64,000 nt of DNA from Tidjanibacter sp. (GTDB taxonomy: Bacteria; Bacteroidota; Bacteroidia; Bacteroidales; Rikenellaceae). Position 1 is the stretch's first letter; every line of letters starts with the position of its first letter. The DNA lies in assembly GCA_017390585.1 (NCBI GenBank), contig JAFPBB010000008.1, positions 1-64,000 on the forward strand. Direction: 5' to 3'. The position numbers were made by a program, and so were the translations under genes. Shown one piece after another: positions 33,030-41,554 of the stretch. The notes under the pieces are model-generated. The model was not told the DNA's origin. It did not search any database and was given only the letters and a program-made list of their open reading frames with translations.

Positions 33030-34130
33030 CTACTTTAGGAGGTGGTCGAAGCGCTCCTTGAGGCCTCCATAGACTTGATGAAGCGAGATTGCCCAATTGT
33101 CGTTGGCCTCAATGAGGCAGGGGCCCTTGGGGGTGATGGCTATATCCCAACCAATGGCGGGGATGAAGTCGATTCTCTTGTGGAAACTCTTGCACATCTC
33201 AATGGCCTCACGATAGTGGGGGATGCGGAATCCGGCAAAGGGGATGCCTGTGTCGGGGTGGGTGGTTGTGCGGAGCCCAAAGGGAGGTTTGTAGTAGCCC
33301 TCCTCAAAGAGCACGCCATTCTCGTCTATACCCACACATACGCCTCCCTGCGACCAATTGTCCACCACGTTGCCGTTGGCTCCGATGCGGAGCAGGGAGT
33401 GGAAATACTCGATCGCTCCTGTGCGTCGGTTGCGGATGGTGACCAGGCGTATGGTGTTGATCGACTTGGGATAGAGTCGATTGAGCTCGGGGTGCTGCAA
33501 TAGTCGGCTTTGGACTATGTGCTGGCTTGTGCGCGAGCCGACCATAGCGACTATCTCCTCCTGCGTGGCTGGTGCGTCATTTAGCGTGTAGCCATTCTCA
33601 TCCCTGCCCAAGCAGAATATGCCCTCGCCACACTCGGCATCGAGGGGTTTGCAGAATATGGACTCCTCGCGCTCGAGCAGCGAGAAGACATCCTCGTGGC
33701 TTTCATCGTTGAGTCGAATGGTGCCACAGCCGGGGTCGATGTAGCCGAGGTCTCGCACGCAGGGGATGCCGAAGTGCTCACAGACGATGGCAAAGAGCTT
33801 TTTGTCGCGCAGGATGCAGATGTAGTTGAACGGATGCACGGGGCGGTTGTGGAGGTTGCGCCAATCCATAAACTCCTTGTAGGAGATTAGTCCCTTCTTC
33901 TTGAAACTTGCGCCCTTGACATCGAGTCCGTAGAGGTAGTAGTATGGGTCCACCTCGCCATATTTGAGGATGTGGACACATTGGTCTCCGAAGATGCGGG
34001 CTTTGCTCTTGTGGGGCTGCTCGGGGAAGTATGATATTGCGGGGATGCGTTCGCCCCCACAGACGTATCGCATCAGTAGTTTGATTCGACGGGTGAGGTG
34101 GCGTTTGACCCTCAGGTTTTTGTCCGACAT
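33030..34130 (-). CDS. ATP-grasp ligase, sugar-transfer-associated type
   Basis: 366 residues resembling the sugar-transfer-associated ATP-grasp family (PF14397 type), found near polysaccharide genes. Seen: N-terminal helical region, HPFNYICILRDKKLF, the ATP-binding IFCKPLDAECGEGIF strand-loop, NTIRLVTIRNRRTG, and the metal-binding end GWDIAITPKGPCLIEANDNW. These are consistent with an active carboxylate-amine ligase forming an acyl-phosphate intermediate; substrates are unknown. It is the middle gene of the operon 35099-32043 (gaps 57 and 33 bp). Confidence 0.82.
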   Translation of the reverse strand: MSDKNLRVKRHLTRRIKLLMRYVCGGERIPAISYFPEQPHKSKARIFGDQCVHILKYGEVDPYYYLYGLDVKGASFKKKGLISYKEFMDWRNLHNRPVHPFNYICILRDKKLFAIVCEHFGIPCVRDLGYIDPGCGTIRLNDESHEDVFSLLEREESIFCKPLDAECGEGIFCLGRDENGYTLNDAPATQEEIVAMVGSRTSQHIVQSRLLQHPELNRLYPKSINTIRLVTIRNRRTGAIEYFHSLLRIGANGNVVDNWSQGGVCVGIDENGVLFEEGYYKPPFGLRTTTHPDTGIPFAGFRIPHYREAIEMCKSFHKRIDFIPAIGWDIAITPKGPCLIEANDNWAISLHQVYGGLKERFDHLLK

Positions 34131-34187
34131 AGTGTGCTTGGGCTTGTGGTTGTCTTGTGGTTTCTTCTGGGCTTGCAGAGTTGTGGC

Positions 34188-35099
34188 CTATATGGTCTTC
34201 TCTGCTGGGAGCTTTATGCGGCTGCCAAATAGTAGGTCGGTTTCGCGAAGGAGGTTGCTGTCACATCCACTGCGAGGGAAGAAGGTGAGCTCGCCGAAGT
34301 AGATGGCGCCATCGATGTTGTAGAGGTCCACTCGCAAATAGGGGATTCCCTCCGATAGTCGCGAGGCAATCTCAAACATCTTGTCCATATTCTTGGGCTT
34401 GGGTACGGTGAAACCCTCGGGAGCCTCTTTACCTCGCTTGTTGTAGCGCAGTAGGTTCCACGCCTTGTCGAAGAAGTAGAACTTGGTGTCACCCGAGGCG
34501 CGGTCGAAACAGAGCATCACGTCGGTTGCATCGCCGTTGTAGCAGGAGAACTTGTAGTCCTTGAGTTCGGTGCCACTCTCGTCGACCATATATTTCTCGG
34601 CAATGATGCGCGGGGAGATATCTTTGTAGGGCCACTCGCGGTATTTGAGATAGTAGCTGCGCGAGAGCGATGCTGTGAGCTTCTTGCGAGCTGCCTCTAT
34701 GTCGAATGAGGTGCGGTCTGTGCAGATCACCACGCTTTTGCTGTCGTGGGTGGTTTTGAGCACGAACTGCTCTGGGAGGCAGGAGAAGTCGATATCTTCA
34801 AAGCGGTCCCAGATGCCGAGAGTGGGAATGATGTACTCCTCACCGATGATGGAGGCCACATACTCTTTGGCTGCGGCTTTGTCTACCATTGCGGTGTACT
34901 CGGGTCTGTGGTTGTAGACCTTGAGCCATTGGAGTTTCTCATTGAATGTGGTGGGGTTCTCGAGGTTGAGTGGGTAGCCCATATCACGGTAGAACATCAT
35001 CTTCACATAGCTGGGATCCGCCACGGGGAAGTAGCGGTGGGAGCGCATACGCATCTTGTAGAGAAAGCGTTTTATGGTGTGGAGAATACCTTTTGCCAT
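34188..35099 (-). CDS. TupA-like ATP-grasp protein
   Basis: 303 residues resembling the TupA-like ATP-grasp family (PF14305 type), named after the teichuronopeptide biosynthesis protein TupA. Seen: NPTTFNEKLQWLKVYNH, MVDKAAAKEYV, QFVLKTTHDS (ATP-binding), AEKYMVDESGTELKDYKFSCYNG, YLRVDLYNIDGAIYFGELTFFPRSG (metal-binding end). It probably ligates an amino acid or peptide to a polysaccharide or carrier. It is the first gene of the operon, with its own consensus promoter overlapping the divergent thioesterase promoter. Confidence 0.85.
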   Translation of the reverse strand: MAKGILHTIKRFLYKMRMRSHRYFPVADPSYVKMMFYRDMGYPLNLENPTTFNEKLQWLKVYNHRPEYTAMVDKAAAKEYVASIIGEEYIIPTLGIWDRFEDIDFSCLPEQFVLKTTHDSKSVVICTDRTSFDIEAARKKLTASLSRSYYLKYREWPYKDISPRIIAEKYMVDESGTELKDYKFSCYNGDATDVMLCFDRASGDTKFYFFDKAWNLLRYNKRGKEAPEGFTVPKPKNMDKMFEIASRLSEGIPYLRVDLYNIDGAIYFGELTFFPRSGCDSNLLRETDLLFGSRIKLPAEKTI

Positions 35100-35134
35100 T
35101 GCAATGAGTGGTTGGTTGATGGGGAAATATCATA

Positions 35135-35165
35135 CAAAGGTAGGTATATTTTGCGACACTCCAAA
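35135..35165 (-). promoter_or_regulatory. Promoter of the ATP-grasp operon
   Basis: On the minus strand, TTTG (35165-35162), 19 bases, TACCTTTG (35142-35135), ending 36 bases before the ATG at 35099. Confidence 0.85.
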
Positions 35166-35181
35166 AAAATGGTTACCTTTG
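35150..35181 (+). promoter_or_regulatory. Promoter of the FlK-like thioesterase operon
   Basis: TTTG (35150-35153), 20 bases, TACCTTTG (35174-35181). It overlaps the divergent promoter at 35135-35165 by 16 bases, so the two probably cannot fire together. Confidence 0.83.
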
Positions 35182-35234
35182 TATGTTGTTTAACCCGAAA
35201 GTTTGCAGAGACTTTCAACCTCATATTGAATATT

Positions 35235-35615
35235 ATGATAGAAGTAGGAACACGACACACAAGTACAACTGTGGTGGATAGCACCAATGTAGCTTCCGCC
35301 GTAGGCTCGGGCGGCCTCGACGTATTTGCCACTCCCTCTATGGTGGCCCTGATGGAGCACGCAGCTATGACTGCCGTTGCACCTTTCCTTGCCGAGGGTG
35401 AAACCACCGTCGGAGGTCACATCGCCACATCCCACATTGCTCCCTCTCCCATTGGTGCTACCATCGAGGCTGAGGCTGTGGTTACTGCGGTGAGTGGCAA
35501 GAAGATAGAGTTCGATGTGGAGGCTCGATGCGATGGTGTCACTATCGGCAAGGGCACCCACTTGCGTTTTGTTGTGGATGGTGCAAAATTCCTTGCTCGT
35601 TTGGTGGCAAAATAG
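35235..35615 (+). CDS. Thioesterase, fluoroacetyl-CoA thioesterase (FlK)-like
   Basis: 126 residues from the ATG at 35235, chosen because it lies 54 bases after a consensus promoter and matches family length. A hot-dog fold with the FlK-like pattern VGSGGLDVFATPSMVALMEHAA (Thr and Glu positions) and GGHIATSHIAP (His). FlK hydrolyses fluoroacetyl-CoA; most relatives have other, unknown acyl-CoA substrates. prmC follows after 17 bp. Confidence 0.82.
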   Translation: MIEVGTRHTSTTVVDSTNVASAVGSGGLDVFATPSMVALMEHAAMTAVAPFLAEGETTVGGHIATSHIAPSPIGATIEAEAVVTAVSGKKIEFDVEARCDGVTIGKGTHLRFVVDGAKFLARLVAK

Positions 35616-35632
35616 AGATTTATCCCACTCCT

Positions 35633-36484
35633 ATGCCGACAACTCGCAAGCAACTCCTCGATAGGGTGGAGGGGGTAACAATCCCTCTCTACGGCTCGCG
35701 TGAGGGTAGGGCAGTGGCCGAAAGATTGTGCAACGACCTCTATGGGGTCAGCCGCTTTGGGGCTATGCTCGAACCCGATGCCGAGGTGGATGTCGAAGAG
35801 GCTGTGCTCACCTCCCAACTCTCTCGCCTTGGTGCGGGCGAACCTGTCCAATATGTTGTGGGCAGGCAGGAGTTCTATGGCCGAGAGTTTGCTGTGCGCC
35901 CCGGCATTCTCATTCCTCGCCCCGAAACGGAAGAGCTTGTGGCTCTGATTGTTGGCGAAAATAGGAAGGATTCTCCCGCCATCCTCGATGTGGGCACGGG
36001 TAGTGGTGCCATAGCCATATCGCTATCTGCCGAGATTCCATCCTCGAGGGTTTGGGCGTTGGATGTTTCACCTGTGGCAGTGGAGGTTGCTCGGGAAAAT
36101 GCGGAGCACCTCGGAGTGTCGATTGAGGTGGGTCTGGGTGATATTTTCGAGTGGCAACCCAGGGCCGAGAGCCTCGATATTGTTGTCTCCAATCCTCCAT
36201 ATATTCCCGAGAGTGAGCGCGTGGAAATGGGAACGAATGTTGTCGACTACGAGCCCTCCTCGGCACTCTTTGTGCCCGATGCAGATCCTCTGATTTTTTA
36301 TCGCCGCATTGCCGAAGTGGCTGCTGTGGCGCTCCGAAAGGGTGGCCACCTCTACTTTGAGATCCACGAAAAGTTGGCCGATGAGACGGCTAAACTTTTG
36401 ATGGAGAAAGGATTCACCCAGGTGACTATCCACGAGGATATGAATTCCAAACCCCGAATGATAGGATGTATGAAGAGCGAGTAG
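35633..36484 (+). CDS. prmC: Peptide chain release factor N5-glutamine methyltransferase
   Basis: 283 residues. It methylates the GGQ glutamine of release factors. An N-terminal helical substrate domain (~1-75) is followed by QEFYGREFAVRPGILIPRPETEELV, the SAM motif LDVGTGSGAIAISL and the catalytic SNPPYIP. The start is the ATG at 35633; longer upstream sequence in frame overlaps the thioesterase gene. The 3' end overlaps recX by 19 bases. Confidence 0.94.
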   Translation: MPTTRKQLLDRVEGVTIPLYGSREGRAVAERLCNDLYGVSRFGAMLEPDAEVDVEEAVLTSQLSRLGAGEPVQYVVGRQEFYGREFAVRPGILIPRPETEELVALIVGENRKDSPAILDVGTGSGAIAISLSAEIPSSRVWALDVSPVAVEVARENAEHLGVSIEVGLGDIFEWQPRAESLDIVVSNPPYIPESERVEMGTNVVDYEPSSALFVPDADPLIFYRRIAEVAAVALRKGGHLYFEIHEKLADETAKLLMEKGFTQVTIHEDMNSKPRMIGCMKSE

Positions 36485-36969
36485 GAGCAAAAGTGCCCAA
36501 GGCTAAGAGCCCCGAGCAAGCTCTTGCATCCCTGATGCGACAGTGTGCTCGGGCGGAAAAATGCAGTTTCGATGCGCTGCGTTCGATGCGCCGTTGGGGC
36601 CTATCCGACGAGGATGCAAGGGGCGTGTTGGCGCGTCTACATAGGGAGCGATTCATAGACGATGGTCGCTATGCGGCGGCCTTTGTGCGCGAGAAGGCTC
36701 GTCTTTCGGGATGGGGTGCACGAAAAATTGCTGCTGCCCTCCGTGCCAAGTCCATATCAGCAGAGGCTATTGAAGCGGCGCTCTTTCAACTTTCAGCCGC
36801 AGAGAGTGGAGAGAAACTCACACAGATACTAAGCAAAAAAGCCGCCAAAACCAAGACGGCGAGTGCTTATGAATTGAAAGTTAAGCTGATACGATTTGGC
36901 ATTAGTCGCGGATTCGACCTCGAAGATGTGGTCCGCACTGCCGAACGATTGTGCCGCCAGAGCGATTAG
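36466..36969 (+). CDS. recX: Regulatory protein RecX
   Basis: 167 residues, rich in helices arranged as RecX three-helix repeats. Seen: CARAEKCSFDALRSMRRWGLSDEDARGVLARLHRERFIDDGRYAAAFVREKARLSGWG with the family FIDDxRYA and SGWGxxKIxxxL signatures. It modulates RecA filaments. The start lies inside the end of prmC (19-base overlap), implying coupled translation. It is convergent with the aminotransferase gene, with 19 bases between stops and no evident terminator. Confidence 0.85.
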   Translation: MYEERVGAKVPKAKSPEQALASLMRQCARAEKCSFDALRSMRRWGLSDEDARGVLARLHRERFIDDGRYAAAFVREKARLSGWGARKIAAALRAKSISAEAIEAALFQLSAAESGEKLTQILSKKAAKTKTASAYELKVKLIRFGISRGFDLEDVVRTAERLCRQSD

Positions 36970-36988
36970 CTCCCCCTACATTGGCGCA

Positions 36989-37798
36989 TTAAAGCTCGAG
37001 GCTACCGAGGAATTTCGACAGCACGGTGGCGTAGATGTTCACATATTTAATTTCCCCCACCGAGTCGATGCTCTGAATCCCAACGGGAGTGAAGAGCATC
37101 ATTTCGTCATAGTGCTCCACATCGTCTATGTGGAGTGGCTCTTCTATTACCCTCAATCCTGCAAGTTCGGCCACGCGAAACATCATATCTCTTTCGGTTG
37201 AGGGGCGAGCTCCTGCGCCGAGTGGCGTTGTGAGCAGTGCGCGCCCCCTCATCGCAAAGAGCGGATTGTCGCCCGAGGAGAGCAGGTGGCCTGCACGGTT
37301 GGCTCGGAGAGCTATGGTGTAGCCACGCGAGGCGGCGTAGTTGTCGGTATAGCGGGCGGCGGTGCGAGAAACGGCGGTGAGGTGTTTCTCGAAGGGAATC
37401 TCGTAGTTGGCAATGGTTGCGCGAGGACGTATGGTCTGCAGAGCAAGTCCCTCGTAGGGGGTGGTTGCCTCGTGGAGGATTAGTCGGTCGAGGGTGCCGC
37501 TTGCCGAGGGAATGAAGTAGAGATTCACCGTGTTGCCTCCCTCGGGATAGAGACCAAAATAGAGCAGGTTGCGAATCTCGACGGCAATCTCTTCCACGCC
37601 ACATTGGGGGCGCGTGCCAAAGAGCACTTTGCACGACTCGGCTGCGTAGCGGAGTTTATCTTTCAGGGCCAAAGGCTTGTATCCAAATGTATTGATGGTT
37701 GTGTAGACCCAGTTGGCCCCCAAGAGTTTCGAGGGGTCCAACTCGGCCTCCTGCCAAGTGGTGAGCCTACCGTTGAGGGATATCCTGTTCACTGCCAT
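36989..37798 (-). CDS. Aminotransferase class IV family protein
   Basis: 269 residues with the fold-type IV PLP pattern. The likely PLP lysine is Lys138 in FEKHL (compare the KHLN context in PabC). Further on are NPLFAMRGRALLTTPLGAG, a GLRVIEEPL strand and DEMMLFTPVGIQSIDSVG, the usual D(E)-x-F-x-T...I-x-P end. The usual N-Y/R after the Lys is not conserved, so this is a divergent member. It could be aminodeoxychorismate lyase- or branched-chain aminotransferase-like; the substrate is unknown. It is the last gene of a murB-tilS-holA operon. Confidence 0.72.
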   Translation of the reverse strand: MAVNRISLNGRLTTWQEAELDPSKLLGANWVYTTINTFGYKPLALKDKLRYAAESCKVLFGTRPQCGVEEIAVEIRNLLYFGLYPEGGNTVNLYFIPSASGTLDRLILHEATTPYEGLALQTIRPRATIANYEIPFEKHLTAVSRTAARYTDNYAASRGYTIALRANRAGHLLSSGDNPLFAMRGRALLTTPLGAGARPSTERDMMFRVAELAGLRVIEEPLHIDDVEHYDEMMLFTPVGIQSIDSVGEIKYVNIYATVLSKFLGSLEL

Positions 37799-37841
37799 AG
37801 TTTGCGGATTGACACTTCTTTTTGGGGGAGTGAGAGCCTCC

Positions 37842-38912
37842 CTAACACATCATTATCTTCATCAGCAGCTCGCGCAGCAGTTCGCCTTGGTCGGCACCTC
37901 CCGACTCAATTCCCTTACCCTTCATATCATATTCGCGGATGAGTCCGAGGATGATGAAAATCTTTTTGTTGGGATAGAGTTGTGCGGCTTGTTTGTAGCC
38001 ACTCAACACAAAGGGGCTCACCTTGATGAGTGCGGCGAGCTCGCCATCGTTTGCGGGGGGCATACCTTTGACTCTGGTCTGCCAATCGCGATAGTTGATG
38101 GTGAAGAGCTTCTGGAAGTAGGCAAAGAGGGTCGAGGTGGTCACCACCAGGGGGTGGTTTTTCGGGTTGCGCGCAAAGTTGTCGGCAATCATCATTGCGC
38201 GAGCAAAATGCTTGTGTGCAACAGCCTCTATCAACTCGAAGTTGTTGAAATCCTTGCTGATGCCAATGTTTTGTTCGATGTGGTCGGCAGTGATAATCTT
38301 GGTACCCTGTGGCAGACGAGTGAATAGTTTGTCGAACTCACCCACAATCTTGGCCACATCCGTACCCACAAAGTCGGTCACCATCTTGAGAGCCTTCTCC
38401 TCGATGGCACAACCCTTGGTACTCTTCAGGTGGGTGGCAATCCAGGGTGCCAGCTCGTTGTCGTAGGGGCGTGGCGACTCGAACACAATGCCCTTTGCGA
38501 GGGAGTGTTTGTAGAGTGCCGAGCGTTTGTCGATGCTCTTACCCTTGCAGGCAATAATCAGAATGGTGGATGCAACGGGCGAGGCGGTGTAGATGGAGAG
38601 GTTGTCGATTTTGCGGAGCGATGCGGCGTCCTTGATTATGATTACCATCTTGCCACCCATCATCGGCACCTGACGCGCATAGTTGATGATGATGCCCTCG
38701 TCGGTGACATCCTTACCATAGATGACCAACTGATTGAAAGCCTTTTCGTGTTCCTCCAGAATGGAGTCTGCGAGCAGATCCGTCAGCTGGTCGATGAAAT
38801 AGCCCTCCTCGCCCATAAGTAAGTATATGGGTGCAAATCGTTTTGCTTTTATGTCGGCCACGAGCCTCTCATATTGCGAGAAGGCGTCGCGGAAACGGAT
38901 GCTCTTTGCCAT
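37842..38912 (-). CDS. holA: DNA polymerase III subunit delta
   Basis: 356 residues, the clamp-loader delta subunit that opens the sliding clamp. The N-terminal AAA-like domain (FAPIYLLMGEEGYFIDQLTDLL) with the non-ATPase loop is followed by VPMMGGKMVIIIKDAASL and the C-terminal collar domain (HIEQNIGISKDFNNFELIEAV, HPLVVTTSTLFAYFQKLF). Length is typical. It sits between tilS (48 bp) and the aminotransferase (43 bp). Confidence 0.9.
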   Translation of the reverse strand: MAKSIRFRDAFSQYERLVADIKAKRFAPIYLLMGEEGYFIDQLTDLLADSILEEHEKAFNQLVIYGKDVTDEGIIINYARQVPMMGGKMVIIIKDAASLRKIDNLSIYTASPVASTILIIACKGKSIDKRSALYKHSLAKGIVFESPRPYDNELAPWIATHLKSTKGCAIEEKALKMVTDFVGTDVAKIVGEFDKLFTRLPQGTKIITADHIEQNIGISKDFNNFELIEAVAHKHFARAMMIADNFARNPKNHPLVVTTSTLFAYFQKLFTINYRDWQTRVKGMPPANDGELAALIKVSPFVLSGYKQAAQLYPNKKIFIILGLIREYDMKGKGIESGGADQGELLRELLMKIMMC

Positions 38913-38960
38913 AGGGGTGTGTGGGTTGGATTGTTCGCGGTTTGTCGGACTAATGATGGG

Positions 38961-40304
38961 TTAGAGGGTCTCTTTTGTCAGACGGAGCACATTCTCTGTC
39001 GAGGAGGTGATTTTGTGGCGATTGTCGATGCGACGACCCACCAACCACACGATTCTCTCGCCCGAGGTGAGAACAAATTGGCGCCTCTTCTCTGCCATCG
39101 AAACCTTGTTGTCGATCAAAAAGTCGCTCACCTTCTTCTCCTCCGTCATTCCGAGTGGGATGAAGCGGTCGCCCTCTCTCCATTTGCGCAGAACCAAGGG
39201 TTCGGAGAGGGTGTCGAGGTCGAGCAGAGCGATGTGCTCGGGGAGTCGGAGTGCGTCGACGGTGTCCACATCGAGCTTCTCGAGGTAGATGACCGACCCT
39301 CCGCAGTAGACTCTGTTGCGGGAGAGGTCTACCTCCACAGCGCAGTCATCCTCTTCCTCTATGCGTGTGATGACAATCCTGCCACGGTCTGTGTAGGCCA
39401 CCCAATCTTTGGCATAGAAACGTCTGCCCGTAGTGCCCGATTTGAGCGCTTCGCAGAGCGAGTCGACCACATCACCTTTGAAGCCGTAGTTCTGACTCAT
39501 CAACTCGTAGATGACAAAGTTGAGAGGGAATCCGGGGTCGATTTTCTCGGGGTGGATTATGTCCTCCCTGCCGGTGTGCTCCACCGAGTCGCGCGCAATC
39601 TTTTCGATGGCGTGGTTGATGAAGAGTTGTGTCTCGGTAAGTCGGTCTACATTGCTCGACATTATGGCCGTGAATTGGGGCACAATCTCTCGGAGTCGGG
39701 GTACGATGCCTATGCGGATTTTGTTGCGAAGATATTTGGTTGAGCGATTCGAGGAGTCCTCTCGGTAGGGGATTGAGTGGTGCTTGGCATACTCCTTAAT
39801 CTCGTGGCGCGAAGCAAAGAGCAGGGGTCGTATCACCTTGCCATTGAGCACGCTGATGCCCGTGAGACCTTTGAGACCCGTGCCTCGGAGGAGGTTGATG
39901 AAGAAGGTCTCAATGCTGTCGTCGGCGTGGTGTGCCACGGCAATGGTGTCGTAGCCCTCGGAGGCACACAGCTCGTCGAACCAAGCGTAGCGCAATCTGC
40001 GTGCGGCCATCTGCACACTTTCGCCCGTGAGTGCCATCTCCCCCTTGGTGTCGAAACGGCGGTTGAAGTGCCTGATGCCGAGCTTCTTGGCTTGGAGTTC
40101 AACGAGCACTTCGTCCTCCTCGCTCTCGGTGCCGCGCAAGCAGAAATTGCAGTGTGCCACTGCCACATTGTAACCCGCCTCCACAAAGAGGTGCATCATC
40201 ACCATCGAATCGACACCGCCACTGACGGTCAGGATTATTCGACTCTCCGGAGTGGCAAGTTTGTGCTCAACGATATATCTGCGAAACTTCTCTAAAAGTG
40301 TCAT
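38961..40304 (-). CDS. tilS: tRNA(Ile)-lysidine synthetase
   Basis: 447 residues. It ligates lysine to C34 of tRNA-Ile(CAU) to make lysidine. SGGVDS (28-33) is the PP-loop, followed by VAHCNFCLRGTESEEDE, VQMAARRLRYAWF, VAHHADDSIETFFINLLRGTGLKGL and the C-terminal substrate-recognition domain (LRKWREGDRFIPLG, KKVSDFLIDNKV). Full length, with all motifs present. It overlaps nothing; 13 bp after murB. Confidence 0.95.
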   Translation of the reverse strand: MTLLEKFRRYIVEHKLATPESRIILTVSGGVDSMVMMHLFVEAGYNVAVAHCNFCLRGTESEEDEVLVELQAKKLGIRHFNRRFDTKGEMALTGESVQMAARRLRYAWFDELCASEGYDTIAVAHHADDSIETFFINLLRGTGLKGLTGISVLNGKVIRPLLFASRHEIKEYAKHHSIPYREDSSNRSTKYLRNKIRIGIVPRLREIVPQFTAIMSSNVDRLTETQLFINHAIEKIARDSVEHTGREDIIHPEKIDPGFPLNFVIYELMSQNYGFKGDVVDSLCEALKSGTTGRRFYAKDWVAYTDRGRIVITRIEEEDDCAVEVDLSRNRVYCGGSVIYLEKLDVDTVDALRLPEHIALLDLDTLSEPLVLRKWREGDRFIPLGMTEEKKVSDFLIDNKVSMAEKRRQFVLTSGERIVWLVGRRIDNRHKITSSTENVLRLTKETL

Positions 40305-40317
40305 TTTACAACTCTAA

Positions 40318-41352
40318 CTATAAGATGTTTACCTCGGGGCTAATTTCCACCCCAAATTTCTCATTAACCTCTCGGCATATTTGCTCGGCAAGGGCTGTGA
40401 CCTCCTTGCCCGTGGCTCCGCCGAGATTGACCAAAACCAATGCCTGATGTGCGTGGACTGCTGCACGTCCCACTCTCCTGCCTTTCCATCCGAGATGGTC
40501 TATCATCCATCCGGTGGCAATCTTGAGATGCTCCCCACTTCCTGCGACAGGGTAGATGGGCATCTCGGGATAGAGCTCTTTGAGCCTCTCCACCTGGGGG
40601 CGTGGAAGTATGGGGTTTTTGAAGAAACTGCCTGCATTCCCGAGCACCTTTGGGTCGGGCAGTTTCGATGCACGAATGCGGATTACGGCCTCGCGTATCT
40701 TGGCCGGGGTGAGCTCGCCGCCAATGCTCTCCACCTCGGGGCGGAGTGTGCCGTAGTCGAGTCGTGGAGCAGGGATGGAGGAGAGTCGGTAGACTACGGC
40801 GGTGATGAGTGCCTTGCCGGAGAGAGCGTGCTTGAAGATGCTTTCGCGGTAGCCGAACTCACACTCCACCTGGGGGATGCTCTTTAGCTCGAGAGTCTCC
40901 AGGTCGAGATACTCCACTCGCTCAATAATGTCCTTGGCCTCAACTCCATAGGCGCCAATGTTCTGCACTGCCGAGGCTCCCACGCTGCTCGGTATGGCGG
41001 AGAGATTCTCTGCTCCCCAAAGTCCTTCGGCCGTACATCTCGCCACGACGTTGTCCCACACTTCACCGGCATTGGCTCGGATGAGAGTGTAGTGGTCGTT
41101 GCGGAAGATGGTCTCCATTCCGGTGGCGGTGGAGAGGAGGATGGTGCCCTTGTAATCCTCGGTGAAGAGGGTGTTGCAGCCGTGACCGAGGATGGTCCAC
41201 TTCTCGCCATTGCGGAGGAAGTTGCCACCCTCACCCCGCAAGAAATCGGCCAATGCCTCTGCCGACGACCACTCTATGAGTCGGTTGGCTGTTGCGCTGG
41301 TGCCAAATGAGGTGAGCGACGAGAGCTCTTTATTTTCTGTAATCCGTATCAT
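40318..41352 (-). CDS. murB: UDP-N-acetylenolpyruvoylglucosamine reductase
   Basis: 344 residues, a type I MurB (FAD flavoenzyme of peptidoglycan synthesis giving UDP-MurNAc). Seen: ILGHGCNTL, AIPSSVGASAVQNIGAYG (FAD), the FGYRESIFK type I loop with substrate Tyr-Arg, GNAGSFFKNP (catalytic Ser) and ISPEVN (catalytic Glu). Normal length. It heads the four-gene operon murB-tilS-holA-aminotransferase. Confidence 0.95.
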   Translation of the reverse strand: MIRITENKELSSLTSFGTSATANRLIEWSSAEALADFLRGEGGNFLRNGEKWTILGHGCNTLFTEDYKGTILLSTATGMETIFRNDHYTLIRANAGEVWDNVVARCTAEGLWGAENLSAIPSSVGASAVQNIGAYGVEAKDIIERVEYLDLETLELKSIPQVECEFGYRESIFKHALSGKALITAVVYRLSSIPAPRLDYGTLRPEVESIGGELTPAKIREAVIRIRASKLPDPKVLGNAGSFFKNPILPRPQVERLKELYPEMPIYPVAGSGEHLKIATGWMIDHLGWKGRRVGRAAVHAHQALVLVNLGGATGKEVTALAEQICREVNEKFGVEISPEVNIL

Positions 41353-41361
41353 ATCAACCTA

Positions 41362-41369
41362 CAAAGGTA
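41362..41369 (-). promoter_or_regulatory. -7 box upstream of murB
   Basis: The minus strand reads TACCTTTG, 9 bases before the murB ATG; the leader would be very short. Confidence 0.4.
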
Positions 41370-41450
41370 AGTATTTTTGCAGAAATTATCCTCTTTAGCC
41401 CCATAAAAGGTTTCCGAAGGTGAATTTTAGGAGAAAATCGCGCGTTGCAT

Positions 41451-41481
41451 TTTGAAAATCGAACATTAAATCCTAACTTTG
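41451..41481 (+). promoter_or_regulatory. Promoter of the DUF4301 gene
   Basis: TTTG (41451-41454), 19 bases, TAACTTTG (41474-41481). An exact consensus, 73 bases before the ATG at 41555. Confidence 0.82.
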
Positions 41482-41554
41482 GCGGATTAATTTTTATAAA
41501 ATTAAGGTGTCGGAAACTAACAACAATACCATAAATACCCTAAACTATCCCATT

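Noticed and set aside
36989..37798. Aminotransferase class IV protein that seemed to lack the PLP lysine
   Set aside because: Lys138 in FEKHL fits the KHL context of PabC-type enzymes with a small insertion, so loss of the lysine cannot be claimed.
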